From: Fibrobacter succinogenes
GTDB taxonomy: Bacteria > Fibrobacterota > Fibrobacteria > Fibrobacterales > Fibrobacteraceae
NCBI GenBank assembly: GCA_902800815.1
Contig: CADCGB010000018.1
Coordinates: forward strand, 1 to 55,796
Direction of reading: 5' to 3'
Length of the DNA: 55,796 bases
Position numbers and translations under genes: made by a program
Notes under the pieces: model-generated
The model's database searches: none
What the model was told of the DNA's origin: nothing
Seen by the model: the letters and a program-made list of their open reading frames with translations, nothing else
Shown: positions 15,740 to 23,131 of the stretch, one piece after another
Layout of the letters: every line of letters begins with the position of its first letter
Position numbering within the stretch: position 1 is the stretch's first letter

Positions 15740-17644
15740 TTGAAAGAATTTGATGTTGTAGTTGTCGGTGGCGGCCATGCCGGCATCGAGGCGACGCATG
15801 CCGCCTGGAAGCTCGGTGTAAAGACCGCCATGCTCACGATGGATATAAACGCCATCGGCCGCATGAGCTGTAACCCGGCCGTAGGCGGGGTGGCGAAGGG
15901 CCAGATTGTGCGCGACATCGATGCGCTCGGCGGCCTGATGGGCCTCTTGACCGACAAGGCGGGGATCCAGTTCCGCATGCTCAACATGAGCAAGGGGCCC
16001 GCCGTGTGGGGCCCGCGCGCCCAGTGCGACATGAAATATTACAGCGAGATTGCCCAAGAGGTCATTACGAACCTTCCTGGGCTTTCCGTTATCCAGGGGG
16101 AACTTGCTGCGTTCGAGCGCATGCCCGATGGCCGTCTGGAACTTACGCTCTTGAACGGCGACCGCTACGTGACCCGCGCACTCGTTGTTACGAGTGGTAC
16201 CTTCCTTGCCTCCAAGATGTTTACCGGGCTCGAGACGAGCATCGGTGGGCGAGTGGGCGAACCGAGTGCCGACAAGCTTTCGGAATGCCTTGCATTTAAC
16301 GGCATTGCGCTTCGCAGGCTCAAGACGGGTACTCCAAGCCGGCTCGACCCGGATTCCATAGACTTTAACGAATGCGACGTGCAGCACGGCGACGATGTCG
16401 CCTGGCCCATGAGTGACCGCCATCTTGCAGAAACTGTCCCCGGCCGTGATGCGGATTATTTCTGGGGTGACGCTGCAAGCAAGTTTGTTCGTAACGACTG
16501 TGTCTGCTGGATTACGCGCACGAACATCAAGACACACGACATTCTGCGTAGCGGGTTCAAGGATAGCCCAATGTTCAGTGGGCGTATCCACGGCAAGGGA
16601 CCGCGCTATTGCCCGAGTATCGAGGACAAGATTAACCGTTTTGGCGACCGTGACGGTCACCAGCTTTTCCTTGAACCGGAACAGGCGGACATCGGTCGCG
16701 TGTACATCAATGGTTTCAGTTCGAGCCTCCCTGCAGATATCCAGTTGCAGGCAATCCACACGATTCCGGGCCTCACGCGTGCCCGCGTGTTGCAGATTGG
16801 CTATGCGGTGGAATACGATTCTGTCGATGCCACGCAGTTGTTCCCGACGTTCGAGTGCAAGAAGGTCCCGGGACTCTACTTTGCGGGCCAGGTCTGCGGT
16901 ACGAGCGGCTATGAAGAGGCTGCGGGGCAGGGACTCCTGGCTGGCATCAACGCGGCTCTGAAAATAAAGGGCGAAGGGCCCTTTATTTTAGGTCGTTCCG
17001 ACAGTTACCTAGGGGTAATGGCGGACGACCTCACGAACATCCTGCTCGACGAGCCTTACAGGATGTTCACGAGCCGCGCGGAATACAGGCTCTTCCTCCG
17101 GAGCGACAATGCGGAAGCCCGCCTGAAGGAGCGCGCACACCAAATCGGGATGATTTCGGATAGTGACTACGCCGACTGGAAGCGCCGCTGCTCCCTTGTG
17201 GAAACGGCCCGCACGCGCCTTGCCGAGGAATCCGCGCCCCCCGAGCAGGCAAATATCATTCTTGAAGCCGGCGGGCAGGCCCTTGCAAGCGAGCGCACCC
17301 GCTGGATTAACGTGCTTCGCCGCCCGGGAATCGACCCCGAGCAGTTGTTCAAGGTGGCTCTCCCGGACTTGCCGCTCACGCGCCGCGACCAGTGGTTCAT
17401 GTACGCCGAGGAAATCTATGCAGGCTTCTTCGACAGGCAGGCCCGCGAAATCGACGACCAGAAGAAGATGGAATCCGTGCGCCTGCCCGAAAATTTCGAT
17501 TACATGCAGGTGACCGCCATCAGTATCGAGAGCCGCCAGCGCCTGAATGCCCATAAGCCGCTTACGCTGGGGCAGGCAAGCCGTGTGCCCGGCGTGCGTC
17601 CTGCCGACATTACCGTCCTCGCGCACTGGCTCGAGAACCGCTAA
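15740..17644 (+). CDS. mnmG: tRNA uridine-5-carboxymethylaminomethyl modification enzyme MnmG (GidA)
   Basis: MnmG, with MnmE, adds the cmnm5 group to U34 of certain tRNAs using FAD and a folate one-carbon donor. The 634-residue length is typical. The N-terminal dinucleotide-binding motif VVVGGGHAGIEA, the block MSCNPAVGGVAKGQIV and FAGQVCGTSGYEEAAGQGLLAG are GidA hallmarks. The C-terminal helical domain (EIDDQKKMESVRLPENFDY) for MnmE binding is present. The start is TTG at 15740, directly after the previous stop codon; this is the only start that keeps the full FAD fold. The partner mnmE is not in the window. Confidence 0.97.
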   Translation: MKEFDVVVVGGGHAGIEATHAAWKLGVKTAMLTMDINAIGRMSCNPAVGGVAKGQIVRDIDALGGLMGLLTDKAGIQFRMLNMSKGPAVWGPRAQCDMKYYSEIAQEVITNLPGLSVIQGELAAFERMPDGRLELTLLNGDRYVTRALVVTSGTFLASKMFTGLETSIGGRVGEPSADKLSECLAFNGIALRRLKTGTPSRLDPDSIDFNECDVQHGDDVAWPMSDRHLAETVPGRDADYFWGDAASKFVRNDCVCWITRTNIKTHDILRSGFKDSPMFSGRIHGKGPRYCPSIEDKINRFGDRDGHQLFLEPEQADIGRVYINGFSSSLPADIQLQAIHTIPGLTRARVLQIGYAVEYDSVDATQLFPTFECKKVPGLYFAGQVCGTSGYEEAAGQGLLAGINAALKIKGEGPFILGRSDSYLGVMADDLTNILLDEPYRMFTSRAEYRLFLRSDNAEARLKERAHQIGMISDSDYADWKRRCSLVETARTRLAEESAPPEQANIILEAGGQALASERTRWINVLRRPGIDPEQLFKVALPDLPLTRRDQWFMYAEEIYAGFFDRQAREIDDQKKMESVRLPENFDYMQVTAISIESRQRLNAHKPLTLGQASRVPGVRPADITVLAHWLENR

Positions 17645-17692
17645 CACCTTGCGCCCGAACGGCTCTCACTTGCAAATTTCGCCAAAATTTGC

Positions 17693-17700
17693 TATCTTTG
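17693..17700 (+). promoter_or_regulatory. Predicted -7 element (TATCTTTG) before the Lys-rich protein gene
   Basis: A perfect TAnnTTTG, with TTGCAA about 20 nt upstream as a possible -33 part. The ATG is 53 nt downstream with an AAGAGG ribosome-binding site, so this mRNA would be leadered. Confidence 0.5.
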
Positions 17701-17752
17701 GGCGCGTCAAATTAACATAATTGTCTTAAGACATATTTCCAAGAGGTATACC

Positions 17753-18055
17753 ATGGCAGAAGAAAAAGAAGTCAAATCCACAGAAGTTAAGCCTCAGGAA
17801 ACGAAATCCACCGAAAAAGCTCAAGAAAAGAAGGCCCCGGCCAAGAAGAAACGCCCGATGAACGCAAAGCGCAAGGGTGCTGCTCCTTCTGCCAAGAAGC
17901 CGGCCGTCTTCAGTGATTCTCTGGAAGATCGTTTCCCCGCACTCGCCGCCAAGCTCAAGAAGTCTATCGAGGATGGCATCAAGCAGAAGATTAAGGAAGC
18001 CCAGAACGACCCGAAGGTCAAGGCTGCTTCCAAGAAGTTCGCTGCTGAAAAGTAA
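17753..18055 (+). CDS. Small lysine-rich protein of unknown function
   Basis: A 100-residue protein: an N-terminal half of Lys/Glu/Pro/Ala low complexity (KKAPAKKKRPMNAKRK, about residues 27-42), then a charged helical half (LEDRFPALAAKLKKSIEDG) ending AAEK. There is no signal peptide. The composition is like histone-H1-like or other nucleic-acid-binding basic proteins, but no motif proves it. It has its own promoter-like element, a good ribosome-binding site and a strong terminator immediately after, so it is a single-gene unit that may be highly expressed. Confidence 0.7.
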   Translation: MAEEKEVKSTEVKPQETKSTEKAQEKKAPAKKKRPMNAKRKGAAPSAKKPAVFSDSLEDRFPALAAKLKKSIEDGIKQKIKEAQNDPKVKAASKKFAAEK

Positions 18056-18075
18056 TCCGACTTTTTTGAAAAAAC

Positions 18076-18102
18076 GCCTCCGCTTCGCGCGGGGGCTTTT
18101 TT
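18076..18102 (+). terminator. Rho-independent terminator after the Lys-rich protein gene
   Basis: Stem GCCTCCGC/GCGGGGGC (one T-G pair) with loop TTCGC and a run of six T. Confidence 0.9.
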
Positions 18103-18154
18103 CATTGCTCCCTCCCTAGTTTTCGTTGCGCCGCTAGTCTCATATTTCAATTTC

Positions 18155-18162
18155 TATATTTG
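18155..18162 (+). promoter_or_regulatory. TAnnTTTG promoter element against the ahbC start
   Basis: Perfect TATATTTG with 5 nt to the ahbC ATG and no Shine-Dalgarno between, which predicts a leaderless transcript. Confidence 0.6.
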
Positions 18163-18167
18163 CTCCC

Positions 18168-19337
18168 ATGATTAGCATTACCAAGCTCCTGATGGATACG
18201 CCGAACTACGGCGACCAGCTGCGTTACGAGCCCAAGGCCCATGAATGCAAGAACGGCGTGGCTCCGGGACGTGGCCCCGTGGTGGTGTGGAACTGCACCA
18301 AGACCTGTAACCTGAGCTGCGTGCACTGCTATGCCCGCTCCGAGGCCATCAAGTACCAGAACGAGTTGACTCACGAAGAGGGAATCGCCCTCATCGACCA
18401 GCTTGCCGATTTCAAGGTGCCGGTAATCCTCTTTAGCGGTGGAGAACCGCTGCTTCGCCCCGATTTTTTTGAACTTGCGAACTATGCTGCAAGCAAGGGA
18501 ATCCGCCCGACCATCAGCACGAACGGTACCTGCATTACGCCCGACGTGGCCCAGAAACTCAAGGACATGGGTGTGGGGTATGTGGGCATCAGCCTGGACG
18601 GTTGCGAGGCGACGCATGACAAGTTCCGCGGCAAGGAGGGCGCCTACAGGCTTGCTCTCCGCGGTATCCGTAACTGCGTAGCGACAGGCCAGAAGGTGGG
18701 CCTGCGTTTTACGATTACGCGCTACAATGTTCAGGACCTAAATGCGATTTTCGACTTGCTTGAATCCGAGAATATCGACCGCGTGTGCTTCTACCACTTG
18801 GTGTACAGCGGGCGCGGTTCCGCGATGGTTGCAAATGACCTGAACCACGAGGAAAGCCGCAAGGCGATGGACCTGATTATCGACCGCACGCTCGACTTCA
18901 AGAAGCGCGGTATTGACAAGGAAATTCTGACGGTGGACAACCACGCCGACGCAGTCTACCTGTACTTGCGCATGAAGCGCGAAGACCCTGCCCGCGCCGA
19001 GAAGGTGCTGGAACTCATTCAGCGTAATGGCGGCAACCGCAGTGGTATGGCCTTCGGTAACATCGACAGCATCGGGAACGTTCACCCTGACCAGTTCACG
19101 CAGTACATTACCCTCGGAAACGTACGCGAAAAGAGCTTCGGCGAAATCTGGAGCGATGAGAGCAACCCGATTATGGCGGGCCTCAAGAACCGTAAGCCAA
19201 TCCTGAAGGGACGCTGCCCCAAGTGCGCCTACCTGAACCTGTGCAATGGTAACTTCCGTACCCGCGCCGAGGCCGTGACCGGCGACTTCTGGGAACAGGA
19301 CCCGGCGTGCTACCTGACGGACGAGGAAATATCCTGA
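18168..19337 (+). CDS. ahbC: AhbC-type radical SAM enzyme of siroheme-dependent heme synthesis
   Basis: AhbC removes the acetate side chains of 12,18-didecarboxysiroheme to give iron-coproporphyrin III. The 389-residue protein has the radical SAM motif C47-x3-C51-x2-C54 (CTKTCNLSCVHCYA), LFSGGEPLLRPD for SAM binding, and the AhbC/NirJ-type segments ISTNGTCITPD, VGISLDGCEATHDKFRG and FYHLVYSGRGS. C-terminal Cys in GRCPKCAYLNLCNGNFR can bind an auxiliary cluster. The decisive context is the next gene, a siroheme decarboxylase fusion overlapping it by 31 nt. NirJ of heme d1 synthesis is related, but no nirS, nirF or nirN is nearby. Start ATG 18168 is leaderless by promoter position. Confidence 0.88.
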   Translation: MISITKLLMDTPNYGDQLRYEPKAHECKNGVAPGRGPVVVWNCTKTCNLSCVHCYARSEAIKYQNELTHEEGIALIDQLADFKVPVILFSGGEPLLRPDFFELANYAASKGIRPTISTNGTCITPDVAQKLKDMGVGYVGISLDGCEATHDKFRGKEGAYRLALRGIRNCVATGQKVGLRFTITRYNVQDLNAIFDLLESENIDRVCFYHLVYSGRGSAMVANDLNHEESRKAMDLIIDRTLDFKKRGIDKEILTVDNHADAVYLYLRMKREDPARAEKVLELIQRNGGNRSGMAFGNIDSIGNVHPDQFTQYITLGNVREKSFGEIWSDESNPIMAGLKNRKPILKGRCPKCAYLNLCNGNFRTRAEAVTGDFWEQDPACYLTDEEIS

Positions 19338-20275
19338 CCCCGCTCGAACAACATCTCCTAGCTATTATTCAGGACGCCTTCCCGCTGGAGGAGCGCCCGT
19401 ACCGGCGATTGGCGGAGATGCTGAACACGCAGGAGCAGGCCGTATTCGATGCGGTCGAAAACCTGCGCCAGTCTGGGATTATCCGCCGCATTGGTGGCAT
19501 CTACGACTCGCATAGGCTCGGGTTTATTTCGCGCCTCTGTGCGGGCAAGGTTACCGACCTCGAAAAGTTTGCTTCTGCAGTCAACGCGATTCCTGCGATT
19601 ACCCACAACTACGTGCGCTCCCACGAATACAACGTGTGGTTTACCGCCATCGCACAGTCCGAAGAAAAAATCCGCACAATTGTGAATGGACTCCGGGCCG
19701 CAACGGATTTGCACGACGTGCATATCCTTATCGCAACGAAGAAGTTCAAGATAAATACGGTGATGGGTGGGGCTGGCGCACCAAATCCTGAGCGAGTGGA
19801 ATGCAATGACGCGAAGCAATCTCCTACAGGAGTCTTGTCCGATTCCGACCGTGCCCGCATCCGTATAGCCTGTGATGACATCCCTCACACGCTCACGCCG
19901 TTCAAGGACTGGAATGTTACTGTAGATGAACTCCGTGAAGACCTTGCGCAAAAGCGCATGCGCCGTTTCGGGGCAATCCTCCGGCATCAGGACGCCGGCT
20001 TCGCCTATAATGCAATGGTCTGTTTCAATGCAGAAGTCACCCTGGATGCGCAGCATCCGGGCCTTATCCTCGCGCAAAAGCCCTACATCTCACACTGCTA
20101 CGAGCGCCCTGCCTTCGAAGGCTTCCCGTACACGCTTTATGCCATGATGCATGCGCAGTCCGCCGAGGAACTGGACTCATTCATAAAGGATGCCGCCACC
20201 TCTATCGGCAATCCCGAATACGTTGTTCTCCACTCTGTTCGAGAACTCAAGAAGACAAGCTTTCGGTTCTTCTAG
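19307..20275 (+). CDS. ahbA-ahbB: Siroheme decarboxylase, AhbA-AhbB fusion
   Basis: The protein (322 residues) joins the two Lrp/AsnC-like subunits that decarboxylate siroheme to 12,18-didecarboxysiroheme. The first half (about 10-155) has the helix-turn-helix-like entry, GIIRRIGGIYDSHRLGF and HNYVRSHEYNVWFTA, as in AhbA. The second (about 185-322) has MRRFGAILRHQDAGF, ISHCYERPAFEGFPY and the end RELKKTSFRFF, as in AhbB. The linker (about 160-178) looks derived from a palindromic repeat. GTG 19307 has AGGA six nt upstream; a CTG at 19334, overlapping the ahbC stop as CTGA, is an alternative. Fused NirDL proteins of heme d1 synthesis have the same layout, but the neighbouring heme genes favour AhbAB. 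Confidence 0.88.
   Translation: MLPDGRGNILTPLEQHLLAIIQDAFPLEERPYRRLAEMLNTQEQAVFDAVENLRQSGIIRRIGGIYDSHRLGFISRLCAGKVTDLEKFASAVNAIPAITHNYVRSHEYNVWFTAIAQSEEKIRTIVNGLRAATDLHDVHILIATKKFKINTVMGGAGAPNPERVECNDAKQSPTGVLSDSDRARIRIACDDIPHTLTPFKDWNVTVDELREDLAQKRMRRFGAILRHQDAGFAYNAMVCFNAEVTLDAQHPGLILAQKPYISHCYERPAFEGFPYTLYAMMHAQSAEELDSFIKDAATSIGNPEYVVLHSVRELKKTSFRFF
19784..19830. repeat. Degenerate palindromic-repeat remnant in the AhbA-AhbB linker
   Basis: The stretch ATCCTGAGCGAGTGGAATGC and the following GCGAAGCAATCTCCTACAGG resemble the intergenic repeat at 646-681 (ATCCTGAGCGGAGTGAAAC...GTCGAAGGATC) and coincide with the junction of the two protein halves. The match is imperfect. Confidence 0.45.
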
Positions 20276-20817
20276 AACTTGTAGCCGAGCGAAGCGTAGA
20301 AGATGCCTCGCTGCCCGAAACTAAGAAGGTTGACTATTATTGGGGTGTCCTTTCCCATTTCAAGTCCGAGCAATGTCGCATGGAATATGGGTGCAGCTCC
20401 ATTTCCATTGAAAGCAATACCACCATCGAGTTCCATGAAGGGGTTAAAGAATCCTCTAGCATTAAAGTTCAACTTTGCCCTTGGCATGATGGTGTACAGG
20501 TACTCGTCCTTTAGCGGCATGGCGAAGTTGAAAACGAGACCCGTTTCGAACATTTCATTGACCTTGTAGCCGTAGTCAACGGATATTGCACCTAGAGTCC
20601 CGAAGCTATCGTCTTCACCGAATATGCTTATGATGGCGGAGCCAATCAACCCGACAAAGTCCGAAAGCGTCAATACGCCATAACCGACGCTTATGGTATG
20701 TCGCTTGAACGAGTCTTCGTTGCTAGGGATGTTCGTGTTTTCTTCTGCACCCCAGGCATTTGCCTGCGAAGCAATGCCCAGTGCGAATAGAATGGCGGTA
20801 AGTATTCCTTTATGCAT
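20272..20817 (-). CDS. Probable outer-membrane protein of unknown function
   Basis: A 181-residue exported protein: signal peptide ending SQANA (about residue 21), then alternating strands such as HTISVGYGVLTLSDF, GAISVDYGYKVNEMF and IFYASLGYKF, the last ending in Phe as barrel proteins usually do. Function unknown. It converges tail-to-tail with ahbAB, the two stop codons overlapping, and is the downstream member of a pair with the barrel gene at 20831. The ATG at 20817 has GGAGATACC upstream, a good ribosome-binding site, so it is probably co-transcribed with 21643-20831. Confidence 0.7.
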   Translation of the reverse strand: MHKGILTAILFALGIASQANAWGAEENTNIPSNEDSFKRHTISVGYGVLTLSDFVGLIGSAIISIFGEDDSFGTLGAISVDYGYKVNEMFETGLVFNFAMPLKDEYLYTIMPRAKLNFNARGFFNPFMELDGGIAFNGNGAAPIFHATLLGLEMGKDTPIIVNLLSFGQRGIFYASLGYKF

Positions 20818-20830
20818 GGTATCTCCTTCT

Positions 20831-21643
20831 TTAGCGGATTTTCATATCGATTGCGATGTGGTGGCCTGCCTCGAACCCGAACAGCGTGCCGTTGTGGATT
20901 TCGTAGTTGAGCCCGAACCCGACGGAGTGCCCGAACATGCGGAAGAACCGCGAGACATCGAATTTCATCTTGTAGCCCTTGTACTTGTCCTTCATCCCGC
21001 GGTAGGCGCTGGCGAGGTTCATGTTCTCGGATTCAGTGACGCGTGCTTGGTACATGAAAACCTCGCTGAGCTGCCAGCCTGTACGGAGCGAGTCGTTCCA
21101 GCCGAGTTTCCAGACAAGCGATGCCATGAACCCGATTTCGTCACCGGGCTTGTAGTTCTTGTTTTCGATGAAGGTGTTATACCGGAACGCCGTCCCGAGG
21201 GAAAGGTCTTTTGAAAATTGTAAAAAACTAAACGGCTCCACGTTCAGGCGGTGGAAGCGGTTCTTTTGAGAGCCTTCGCCGGGCGGGAATCTCCAGCCCA
21301 GGTTGATCCCGAAGAAGGGGAGGGCAAGCCACCTTGCGCCCACGTATGTCTCGTTGAACCCGTTCACGTGCAGGTTACAGTAGTTGTGGATGTACCCCTC
21401 GTTAGAGTACTCGTAGCTGATTCCCAGGAATCGGAAGGCTCCGTCCACATACAGGCTCAGGTATCGCGGGATTATTGCATATTCTGCAGCGACATCCATG
21501 TCGACGCTATATACGTCCTCGTCAAGTTCAAAAGCCCCCTGTATGCCAAGACCGGTTGCAGGAGGCAAAATCGGGTGCATGTTCTCTGTGGCATAGGCCG
21601 CCACAAAGAGAAACGGTAAAGTGCATCCGAGAACTTTGTTCAT
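20831..21643 (-). CDS. Probable outer-membrane beta-barrel protein
   Basis: A 270-residue protein with a signal peptide (LPFLFVAAYATE, cleavage about residue 18) and many amphipathic strands rich in Gly, Tyr and Phe (SLYVDGAFRFLGISYEY, VGARWLALPFFGINLGW, IGFMASLVWKLGW, SVGFGLNYEI). No family recognised. The ATG is preceded on the minus strand by TATATTTC with 5 nt between, so the mRNA is predicted to be leaderless. It is divergent from the CotH-like gene, 59 bp away. Confidence 0.7.
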   Translation of the reverse strand: MNKVLGCTLPFLFVAAYATENMHPILPPATGLGIQGAFELDEDVYSVDMDVAAEYAIIPRYLSLYVDGAFRFLGISYEYSNEGYIHNYCNLHVNGFNETYVGARWLALPFFGINLGWRFPPGEGSQKNRFHRLNVEPFSFLQFSKDLSLGTAFRYNTFIENKNYKPGDEIGFMASLVWKLGWNDSLRTGWQLSEVFMYQARVTESENMNLASAYRGMKDKYKGYKMKFDVSRFFRMFGHSVGFGLNYEIHNGTLFGFEAGHHIAIDMKIR

Positions 21644-21648
21644 GTAAG

Positions 21649-21656
21649 GAAATATA
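21649..21656 (-). promoter_or_regulatory. TAnnTTTC promoter element against the start of the beta-barrel gene
   Basis: Minus-strand TATATTTC followed by CTTAC and the ATG at 21643; no ribosome-binding site fits in the 5 nt. Confidence 0.55.
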
Positions 21657-21688
21657 TCTTTTTTTGCCGTCGCGAACCTTGCATATAT

Positions 21689-21696
21689 TATATTTT
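21689..21696 (+). promoter_or_regulatory. TAnnTTTT promoter element against the CotH-like gene start
   Basis: TATATTTT with 6 nt to the ATG at 21703. It is back-to-back with the minus-strand element at 21649-21656 in a 59-bp spacer. Confidence 0.5.
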
Positions 21697-21702
21697 TTAC
21701 AG

Positions 21703-23046
21703 ATGTACTCGTTTATCGGACATAGGGTGACTGCGCATTTTAAACCTGCAATACTAACGCATTTCAAACCTGTGTTTAAAATGACGCATTTTAACCCCGT
21801 GCAACTTGCCGTAGCTATACTGTTACTTTGTCTGTGCGCCTGCCTGAACGAGCCTACTGAATCGTCGCCTGCCTACCTCCCGATGGATGATTCCGAATAT
21901 CCGTATGCGAATTTGCCCCGCATTGTCATCGAGACCGAGGACTTTGCCGGAATCCGTGACCGCGAGACCGAATTCCCCTCGCACCTGCAGATATACGGCA
22001 AGGATGCTCCCGAAAGTGAGGTCTATGAACTTACGGTGCGTGGGCGAGGCAATTCGAGTTTCAAGATGCCCAAGTATGGCATGAAACTCGAGTTTAAGGA
22101 CAAAGTAAGCCTCTTCGGCATGCCCAAGAGCAGGGACTGGGCACTCATTGCGAACTTCGGCGACAAGAGCCACTTGCGCAATTACATGGCGATGCGCCTC
22201 TCGGAATGGCTGGATATGCCCTATACCCCGCGCTGTACATTTGTCGAGGTCTACCTGAACCGCAAGTACATGGGGCTCTACCTGCTTTCCGAAACGGTCA
22301 AGGTCGCGAAGAATCGCGTGAACATCGAGGAGAACGACACCACCTTCCTGTTCGAGAAGGAAAGCGACAAGAAAATCGACCCTCCGTTTATCCGTTCGAG
22401 TCTCGGCTATGCCTTCCATGTGAAATCCCCGAAGAACCCGTCCGAAGAGTCCCTTGAACTTTTGCGGAATCATCTGGACGATTTTGAACGCCGCATGAGG
22501 TGGTTTAGTCTTGCGGATACGGGTGCGATTGCGGAATGGATTGATATGGAGAGTTTCGTTCCCTATTACTGGGTACAGGAGTTCTCGAAAAACGAGGACG
22601 CCTACTTTGCGCGAAGCATATTCATGACTTGGAAAAAAGGCGGGAAGATCGGCTTTGGTCCGGTTTGGGATTTTGACATCTCGTTCGGGAACGAGTCGTA
22701 CGAGATTAACCGCGGGTATGAGAACTGGCACATCCGTAAGTACCGCTGGTTCTCATATTTCTTTAAGGATGAATCGATTCGGTCCCAGGTGAGCCGGTAC
22801 TGGTTTGACCACCGAGAGACTTTCCGCGCCCTTATTGATAGCGTCCCCCTTTACGAGGGAATTATTGCCAAGGCGGTGGAAAATGAATACCGGCGCTGGC
22901 CGATAATGAGCAATACCGAGAACTGGGCGCTCAAGGAGCCCTACGAGGACTATGGAGAGGCCATTGATGCCATGGTCGAATGGATGAAAAACCGCTTTGA
23001 TTGGATAGAATCGGCCCTAAATGGGGAAAATGTGCCTAATTGGTGA
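21703..23046 (+). CDS. CotH-kinase-family lipoprotein
   Basis: A 447-residue exported protein. The CotH-like core is clear: TVRGRGNSSFKMPKYGMKLEF (about residues 106-126), DWALIANFGDKSHLRNYMA, YLNRKYMGLYLLSE and FGPVWDFDISFGN. CotH proteins are atypical kinases that phosphorylate spore-coat or secreted proteins; in bacteria like this one the target is unknown. A lipobox-like LCAC (about residue 46) follows a hydrophobic run. ATG 21703 is supported by the adjacent promoter; ATG 21781 would give a more normal signal peptide. Between the two lie three near-repeats AHFKP, THFKP and THFNP at residues 11, 19 and 28. Confidence 0.85.
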   Translation: MYSFIGHRVTAHFKPAILTHFKPVFKMTHFNPVQLAVAILLLCLCACLNEPTESSPAYLPMDDSEYPYANLPRIVIETEDFAGIRDRETEFPSHLQIYGKDAPESEVYELTVRGRGNSSFKMPKYGMKLEFKDKVSLFGMPKSRDWALIANFGDKSHLRNYMAMRLSEWLDMPYTPRCTFVEVYLNRKYMGLYLLSETVKVAKNRVNIEENDTTFLFEKESDKKIDPPFIRSSLGYAFHVKSPKNPSEESLELLRNHLDDFERRMRWFSLADTGAIAEWIDMESFVPYYWVQEFSKNEDAYFARSIFMTWKKGGKIGFGPVWDFDISFGNESYEINRGYENWHIRKYRWFSYFFKDESIRSQVSRYWFDHRETFRALIDSVPLYEGIIAKAVENEYRRWPIMSNTENWALKEPYEDYGEAIDAMVEWMKNRFDWIESALNGENVPNW

Positions 23047-23131
23047 CTTATTTTAAGAAAAACTTACGTTTTCCTGTCCACTATGTGATAATAAAAACTA
23101 GTTTTCGTTATAGAAAACAACGGAGCAATCT

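Noticed and set aside
14486..16759. Minus-strand open frame of about 757 codons across the thioredoxin lipoprotein gene and mnmG
   Set aside because: It spans two clearly coding genes on the other strand, has no recognisable motif, and is explained by high GC at third positions.
18168..20275. Heme d1 (NirJ/NirDL) synthesis
   Set aside because: No nirS, nirF, nirN or nirE-type denitrification genes are present, while an AhbD-like gene and the full set of early tetrapyrrole genes are.
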